Shown here piece by piece: positions 60,043-64,000 of a stretch of 64,000 nucleotides of DNA (positions within the stretch are counted from its first letter, which is position 1; each line of letters opens with the position of its first letter). Both the position numbers and the translations under genes were made by a program. The DNA is from Anaerobacillus isosaccharinicus (lineage in GTDB: Bacteria > Bacillota > Bacilli > Bacillales > Anaerobacillaceae): positions 1,788,164-1,852,163 of the forward strand of contig NZ_CP063356.1 of NCBI RefSeq assembly GCF_001866075.3, written 5' to 3'. The notes beneath the pieces are model-generated. The model had not been told where the DNA came from, made no database searches, and saw only the letters and a program-made list of their open reading frames with translations.

Positions 60043-60600
60043 TTATTTATTTAAATCAATTTTAAGCTTTTTTGTATCTTTATTAGCGATGACAAATTGT
60101 GATTGACCGATAAACAGCGGTATTTCAAGCCTGTCCCAATTAGGCAGTCCGCCTTCAAAGCATGTTTCGTCTTTGTGGAACATCGTAATATCACCAACGA
60201 CCCAATCATGATCACCATACTTTTGAATGTCTTTTACTTTACATTCATAGACGACGTAAGCGTCTGATAATATCGGGCAGTCGACTGTCTCTCCTTTTTT
60301 ATAGGCGATGTTTAATGCATCAAACTTATCGCCATCTCTTCCAGATGATTTTCCAGCACCTTCAATATACTGTGCATATTCAGCAGGAACAAATGAAATT
60401 GCAAACTCACCGGAATTTTTCACTAAATGGTGAGTAAAACGTTCTTCGGCGATAGCTACACCATAAATAGGTGGAGCATAAGATATGTATGAGTGCCAAC
60501 CGGCAGACATAATGTTTCTTGTGCCGTTCCATTCGGCAGTCACTAATGCAATTAAACCTGGATAACAGTGGAGCACTGTATCATTTGTACTTTTAAGCAT
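60043..60600 (-). CDS. Flavin reductase family protein
   Basis: 185 aa from ATG 60600, with GGAAGGTG upstream; an earlier in-frame start exists but without an RBS. The split-barrel flavin-binding pattern includes PGLIALVTAEWNG, NIMSAGWHSYISYAPPIYGV, FAISFV and a late HDWVVGDI segment. Such proteins bind FMN and reduce it or use it for redox reactions. Substrate unknown; monocistronic. Confidence 0.8.
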   Translation of the reverse strand: MLKSTNDTVLHCYPGLIALVTAEWNGTRNIMSAGWHSYISYAPPIYGVAIAEERFTHHLVKNSGEFAISFVPAEYAQYIEGAGKSSGRDGDKFDALNIAYKKGETVDCPILSDAYVVYECKVKDIQKYGDHDWVVGDITMFHKDETCFEGGLPNWDRLEIPLFIGQSQFVIANKDTKKLKIDLNK

Positions 60601-60695
60601 CGTATCACCTTCCGTTATTGAATTTACTAATAGTATAGATGATTTTTTCCTTTGTTGCATTAAAAAGGGTGACAATTGAATGCCACCCAGTATTA

Positions 60696-61322
60696 TTATT
60701 CAGTATAAAGTTCGAAATCTTCTGGCGCAGTATCTAAAGTGAGTGGTTCACTCCAATCAAGATGACCTAGCAACGAGTCTATTACTTCACCCTCAATTAA
60801 GACAAACACTTCATCATAGCCAAACTGTTTTACAATCATAGTAATTTGCGCAGCTAACATCGCTTCACCAGTTGAACCTAAGTTAGCTTCTAAAAGTTCA
60901 TTTGAAAAAGAAACATACAAAAGACCCTCACGTTCTTCTACCGACTGTACAATAACACCTTCTGGTACAAGTCCTTGAAGCCCCTCTTGTTTTGGACCCT
61001 TCACCCAAAGCTGTAATGCGCTTTGGATACCTTCTTCATCTTTCGTAAGTTGAGTACCAACCTCGACACGGTAAATGTCCATTAAATCGTTATCAGAGAA
61101 GTATAAATTAATAACATCTAATATGGCAATCTCACTTGCAGGGTCAGTCGGCTCCTCAGCAGAAATATCAGTTTCCTCGGCGGTTTCTTCTTGTTCTTCA
61201 ATTTCGGGCGCCGATCCTTGAGGTGGTTCTTGCTCAATCGTATTATTATCAGCTCCTTGTCCACAAGCAGCAAGTGCTAGTAACAATGTTAGTGTTAAAA
61301 CTGTTAATGTTATTTTTTTCAC
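60696..61322 (-). CDS. GerM-domain lipoprotein
   Basis: 208 aa from GTG 61322, with GGAAGGTG upstream. Lipoprotein signal peptide with lipobox LALAAC (Cys near 20), an acidic low-complexity linker (about 25-70) and a GerMN domain with LQGLVPEGVIVQSVEEREG and YVSFSNELLEANLGSTGE. GerM-type proteins act at the cell surface in sporulation and germination or cell-wall remodelling. Exact role unknown. Confidence 0.85.
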   Translation of the reverse strand: MKKITLTVLTLTLLLALAACGQGADNNTIEQEPPQGSAPEIEEQEETAEETDISAEEPTDPASEIAILDVINLYFSDNDLMDIYRVEVGTQLTKDEEGIQSALQLWVKGPKQEGLQGLVPEGVIVQSVEEREGLLYVSFSNELLEANLGSTGEAMLAAQITMIVKQFGYDEVFVLIEGEVIDSLLGHLDWSEPLTLDTAPEDFELYTE

Positions 61323-61526
61323 TATTAACACCTTCCTTTTAAAAAAATGTGTAGCAAACAAGCTATTATTTACTAACAAGGATAGCATAAAAATGAAGAC
61401 AATTCATATCAAAAGAGAAAAATAGTAGAAAATCGTTACTTAGTAGGTAACATTTGAAGCCAAAGCCCTAGTTTTTAATTCAAATAAAAAAATTTCCAAA
61501 AAATATAAAAAAACTTCGATTTAGTG

Positions 61527-61556
61527 TTGACGAAAAGAATTTAACTGTTATATAAT
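61527..61556 (+). promoter_or_regulatory. Sigma-A promoter of the BH0509-type gene
   Basis: TTGACG (61527-61532) and TATAAT (61551-61556) with 18 bp spacing, followed by the RBS AAGGGGAG at 61592-61599. Confidence 0.7.
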
Positions 61557-61606
61557 ACAAATAAGAAGTAATTAATTGTACTAATACAAGAAAAGGGGAG
61601 ATTGAA

Positions 61607-61750
61607 GTGAGTAGACAAGAGCGTAAAAACATGGTTCATTTTATTGAGAGAATGAGGGGCTTAGACTCAGGCCAATTAAAACACATGACTGACCAAGAAA
61701 TTGAGCATATTTATAACACTCTTTACTTTAAGCTTGAAAATCAAGAATAA
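61607..61750 (+). CDS. BH0509-family small protein
   Basis: 47 aa from GTG 61607. The sequence SRQERKNMVHFIERMRGLDS, then MTDQEIEHIYNTLY, fits the short BH0509-type proteins of Bacillaceae. Helical, soluble; function unknown. It has its own promoter and a hairpin after the stop. Too short for common gene-length cut-offs. Confidence 0.75.
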   Translation: MSRQERKNMVHFIERMRGLDSGQLKHMTDQEIEHIYNTLYFKLENQE

Positions 61751-61754
61751 TTTA

Positions 61755-61780
61755 GGGAACACACGAATTGTTCCCCTTTG
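61755..61780 (+). terminator. Weak terminator of the BH0509-type gene
   Basis: GGGAACA (61755-61761) with TGTTCCC (61769-61775), followed by a short CTTTG. Confidence 0.5.
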
Positions 61781-61901
61781 CTTGTAATATTTTTTAATAA
61801 TAAACTAGTTCAAAGTGTGGAAAACAAGGTTTCTTGAGGAGTTCGTTCTGGAGATAGTGGCTTCTTTGAAACACTTCCATAAACTTTACACTCTAAACTG
61901 A

Positions 61902-61928
61902 AAAAAAGGCTGCGAGCAGCCTTTTTTT
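61902..61928 (-). terminator. Terminator of the opuA operon
   Basis: AAAAAAGGCTG (61902-61912) with CAGCCTTTTTT (61917-61927) and loop CGAG, 3 bp after the opuAC stop on the minus strand. Confidence 0.85.
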
Positions 61929-61930
61929 CG

Positions 61931-62818
61931 TTAGTTATTTAAATCTTCAATTGAAGTAATATCCATATAGGCAGGAACGACTAAACCGATGCCTGCTCCT
62001 TCTAGGTTTACACCTAAGTCAATGAAATCTTCTTTATAATCTTCGTAATAAACAGCGTGAGTACCTGGTAACCAAGCAGCTACAAGTGCATCTGCACTTC
62101 CAGTAGCAACAGCAGTCCACATACCAGCAGCTTCAAGAGATACAAGTTCTACGTCATAACCGATATCTTCAAGAACTTTTCCAATCATGTGAGTTGAAGC
62201 TATTTCTGAATCCCATGCAACAAAAGTAAGTGTAAGTTTGTCACCATCAACATGAGCTACACCATCAGTCCACTGGGATACTTTGTCTTGATTGTTTGCT
62301 ACCCAATCAGCTGCTGCATCAACAGGATCAGCACCTTCATTTACAGCAACCATAATTTCTCCCATATCAGCTTGATCCCAATAGAAATTATCTAAAACTT
62401 CGTATGCAGAAGGATGGTCAGCATCTAATCCAATACGCGCGATCGTATGAATACTCTCTGATGCACCGAAAACTCCTTTTGGATCTTCTAGGTATTTAAG
62501 ATCGTATTTAGCAAATTTCCAATGTGGTGTCCACCCAGTTACAACAATCGCTTCTTCTTTCTCATAAGCTGCTGCAAGAGCTGCTGTCATAGCTGCTGAT
62601 GAACTAGTTTGTAGAGTATAGCCCTCTAGTCCATATTCTTCAATTGCCTCTTCAGTAGCAGCCATGATACCAGCACCGGCATCAATTCCAGTAATTGTGT
62701 AGCTTAGTTGGTCTCCAATTGAACCGTCTTTGCTTGTCGTATCTGCACCACATCCGGCAACAAATAATGTAAGTGATAATCCTGCTGCAACGCTAAGTCT
62801 TTTTAAATACTTGTTCAT
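61931..62818 (-). CDS. opuAC: Glycine betaine-binding lipoprotein OpuAC
   Basis: 295 aa. Lipoprotein signal peptide with lipobox FVAGC (Cys near 23). The OpuAC fold shows YTITGIDAGAG, VTGWTPHWKFAKYDL (Trp residues of the betaine cage), and FVAWDSEIAS. It captures glycine betaine or related solutes for the OpuAB/OpuAA transporter. Last gene of the operon; a terminator follows. Confidence 0.93.
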   Translation of the reverse strand: MNKYLKRLSVAAGLSLTLFVAGCGADTTSKDGSIGDQLSYTITGIDAGAGIMAATEEAIEEYGLEGYTLQTSSSAAMTAALAAAYEKEEAIVVTGWTPHWKFAKYDLKYLEDPKGVFGASESIHTIARIGLDADHPSAYEVLDNFYWDQADMGEIMVAVNEGADPVDAAADWVANNQDKVSQWTDGVAHVDGDKLTLTFVAWDSEIASTHMIGKVLEDIGYDVELVSLEAAGMWTAVATGSADALVAAWLPGTHAVYYEDYKEDFIDLGVNLEGAGIGLVVPAYMDITSIEDLNN

Positions 62819-62887
62819 TTTCTTGACCCTCTCCTCTTATCTATAGTATTATATGAACCCTTTTTTCAAAAAGAGTGAAAACCGAAA

Positions 62888-63736
62888 TTAAACAATTCCT
62901 TTTTGTTTATTAAAACTTTGTGTTAAACGGTCTAAAATGATCGCTACGATTACGAGTGCAATTCCAGCCTCAAAGCCGCCGCCAGCATCATTACGACCTA
63001 CTGCATAGTAAACCTTTGTACCAAGTCCAGATGCGCCAATCATCGACGCAATTACGACCATTGATAGAGCAAGCATGATGCTTTGATTTACTCCAGCCAT
63101 AATGGTTTTCTTAGCCATCGGTATCTGAACTTTATATAGCTTTTGAAATGGTGTAGATCCAAATGCATCTGCAGCTTCAATAAGCTCGGTTGATACTTGC
63201 CTTATCCCTAAATTCGTTAATCGAACTGTAGGTGGCATCGCGAATATAACAGATGCGATTACACCAGGTACCATTCCGATTCCAAAGAATACGACAGCTG
63301 GGATTAAATAGACAAAAGCGGGCATAGTTTGCATAAAGTCTAAAATTGGCGTTATGACATTTTCAGTTGTCCTGCTTTTTGCCATCCAAATGCCAATGGG
63401 AACCCCAAAGATAACTGAAACTCCTGCAGAAGTTAGAACGAGTGATAGTGTTAATAACATATCATTCCAATACCCTAGATTTTGAATTAGTAATAGTCCA
63501 AAAAAAGTAAATATCGGTAAGCCAATTTTCTTTTTTGTTGCAAAAAAGGCTAATGCCGTAATTAATAATATAAATACCAATTCTGGAATTGCACTTAGCC
63601 CAGAACTTAGTTGATTAACTATAAAACGAATGACAGCTGTAATCCCAGTAAATAAACCTTCCGCATTCTTTAACCAATCAACAAATGTGTCAATTCCATC
63701 AGCTAGCGGTAGTTTCGGTAGTAAATTCATCTGCAT
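62888..63736 (-). CDS. opuAB: Glycine betaine transporter permease OpuAB
   Basis: 282 aa with RBS AGGAGGTG. Six or more membrane helices; the conserved EAA-type loop EAADAFGSTPFQKLYKVQIPMA and GVNQSIMLALSMVVIASMIG are typical of OpuAB/ProW. The start overlaps the end of opuAA by 38 bp. Imports osmoprotectants. Confidence 0.93.
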   Translation of the reverse strand: MQMNLLPKLPLADGIDTFVDWLKNAEGLFTGITAVIRFIVNQLSSGLSAIPELVFILLITALAFFATKKKIGLPIFTFFGLLLIQNLGYWNDMLLTLSLVLTSAGVSVIFGVPIGIWMAKSRTTENVITPILDFMQTMPAFVYLIPAVVFFGIGMVPGVIASVIFAMPPTVRLTNLGIRQVSTELIEAADAFGSTPFQKLYKVQIPMAKKTIMAGVNQSIMLALSMVVIASMIGASGLGTKVYYAVGRNDAGGGFEAGIALVIVAIILDRLTQSFNKQKGIV

Positions 63737-64000
63737 TCACCTCCTGACTTGAAGATAATGCGGCTAAAACAGCTCCGCGAATAATAATTCCTTTTAATTG
63801 TCCTTCGTCAACTACTGCTACTGGAATTGGCGAGGTTGATACGATATCAAACAAATCATGTAAAGGTGTTTGAGGTGCAACTGTAGGGACATTTTTTTCC
63901 ATGATTTCTAGTAAGTTAGCATCCTTATTAGCTTTTGAAACTTGTTCTGCACTCACAATACCAAGAAGTTCTTTTTTACGGTTTGTAACATAAATGCTCG
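63699..64000 (-). CDS. opuAA: OpuAA ATPase, C-terminal part (cut by window edge)
   Basis: Only about the last 100 codons are present; the frame runs through the window end. It holds the CBS-type module (LLGIVSAEQVSKA, MEKNVPTVAPQTPLHDLFDI, VAVVDEGQLKGIIIRG) found at the C-terminus of OpuAA/ProV, which senses ionic strength. The ATPase domain lies outside the window. Confidence 0.88.
   Translation of the reverse strand, partial: SIYVTNRKKELLGIVSAEQVSKANKDANLLEIMEKNVPTVAPQTPLHDLFDIVSTSPIPVAVVDEGQLKGIIIRGAVLAALSSSQEVNADEFTTETTAS

Noticed and set aside
1..64000. tRNA, rRNA and riboswitch genes
   Set aside because: No cloverleaf-like or conserved rRNA/riboswitch sequence was recognised by eye; a covariance-model scan would be needed to exclude them.

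Overview
The window reads as a low-GC Gram-positive chromosome of the Bacillaceae. Evidence: Shine-Dalgarno sequences are strong, GTG and TTG starts are common, and there is a Spo0E-type phosphatase, a BH0509-type small protein, a spore/catalase-type manganese catalase and an OpuA-type glycine betaine transporter. A selenocysteine formate dehydrogenase and the OpuA system would fit an alkaliphilic or halotolerant, facultatively anaerobic relative (Alkalihalobacillus or Anaerobacillus type), but that placement is inference.

Region 1 (about 1-25.5 kb) is accessory DNA with a phage- or plasmid-like character. A plus-strand cluster (2.5-11 kb) encodes an SNF2-like helicase, a PP-loop (PAPS-reductase-like) ATPase, two small proteins plus an internally duplicated one, a RecD/Dda-type helicase and a protein resembling tRNA/DNA-guanine transglycosylases (TGT/DpdA type). 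Four proteins of this cluster carry QxxLF motifs like bacterial sliding-clamp ligands, so a replication-linked DNA-modification module is a reasonable hypothesis. Small regulators and small ORFs follow (11-18 kb), one of them split by a 230-bp MITE. Next comes a PlcR/Rgg-type regulator truncated by IS66, with a divergent signal-peptide-bearing peptide gene and a membrane zincin, which looks like a damaged or remodelled peptide quorum-sensing locus. A tyrosine recombinase follows. IS110, an IS5/IS1182-type element and IS66 are inserted in this region.

Region 2 (25.5-45.9 kb) is a complete-looking Tn7-like transposon with tnsA, tnsB, tnsC, tnsD/tniQ and tnsE in one overlapping operon. It starts at a TGTGGG end packed with TnsB-site-like repeats, and tnsA is preceded by a terminator hairpin that contains its ribosome-binding site. 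A 270-bp sequence bounded by TGT and ACA lies directly outside the left end and again, in the same orientation, at the right boundary; the right copy is split by an IS1182-type element with a 9-bp duplication. The cargo is heavily damaged by IS elements: a Shedu-like remnant, a secreted protein whose start codon is separated from its RBS by an IS3-type element, small membrane/secreted proteins, a Dam-type adenine methyltransferase and a Spo0E-like phosphatase.

Region 3 (46-64 kb) is ordinary chromosomal DNA: manganese catalase, a methyltransferase, a His-rich membrane protein, and a formate dehydrogenase locus (fdhD, a TAT-exported selenocysteine catalytic subunit with an in-frame UGA and a SECIS-like hairpin, an Fe-S subunit, an NrfD-type membrane subunit, fdhE). 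Then come molybdate ABC transporter genes modB/modC, which would supply the metal for the formate dehydrogenase, an OmpR-type two-component pair, a flavin reductase-like protein, a GerM-domain lipoprotein, a BH0509-type protein and the opuAC-opuAB-opuAA operon, which runs off the right edge.
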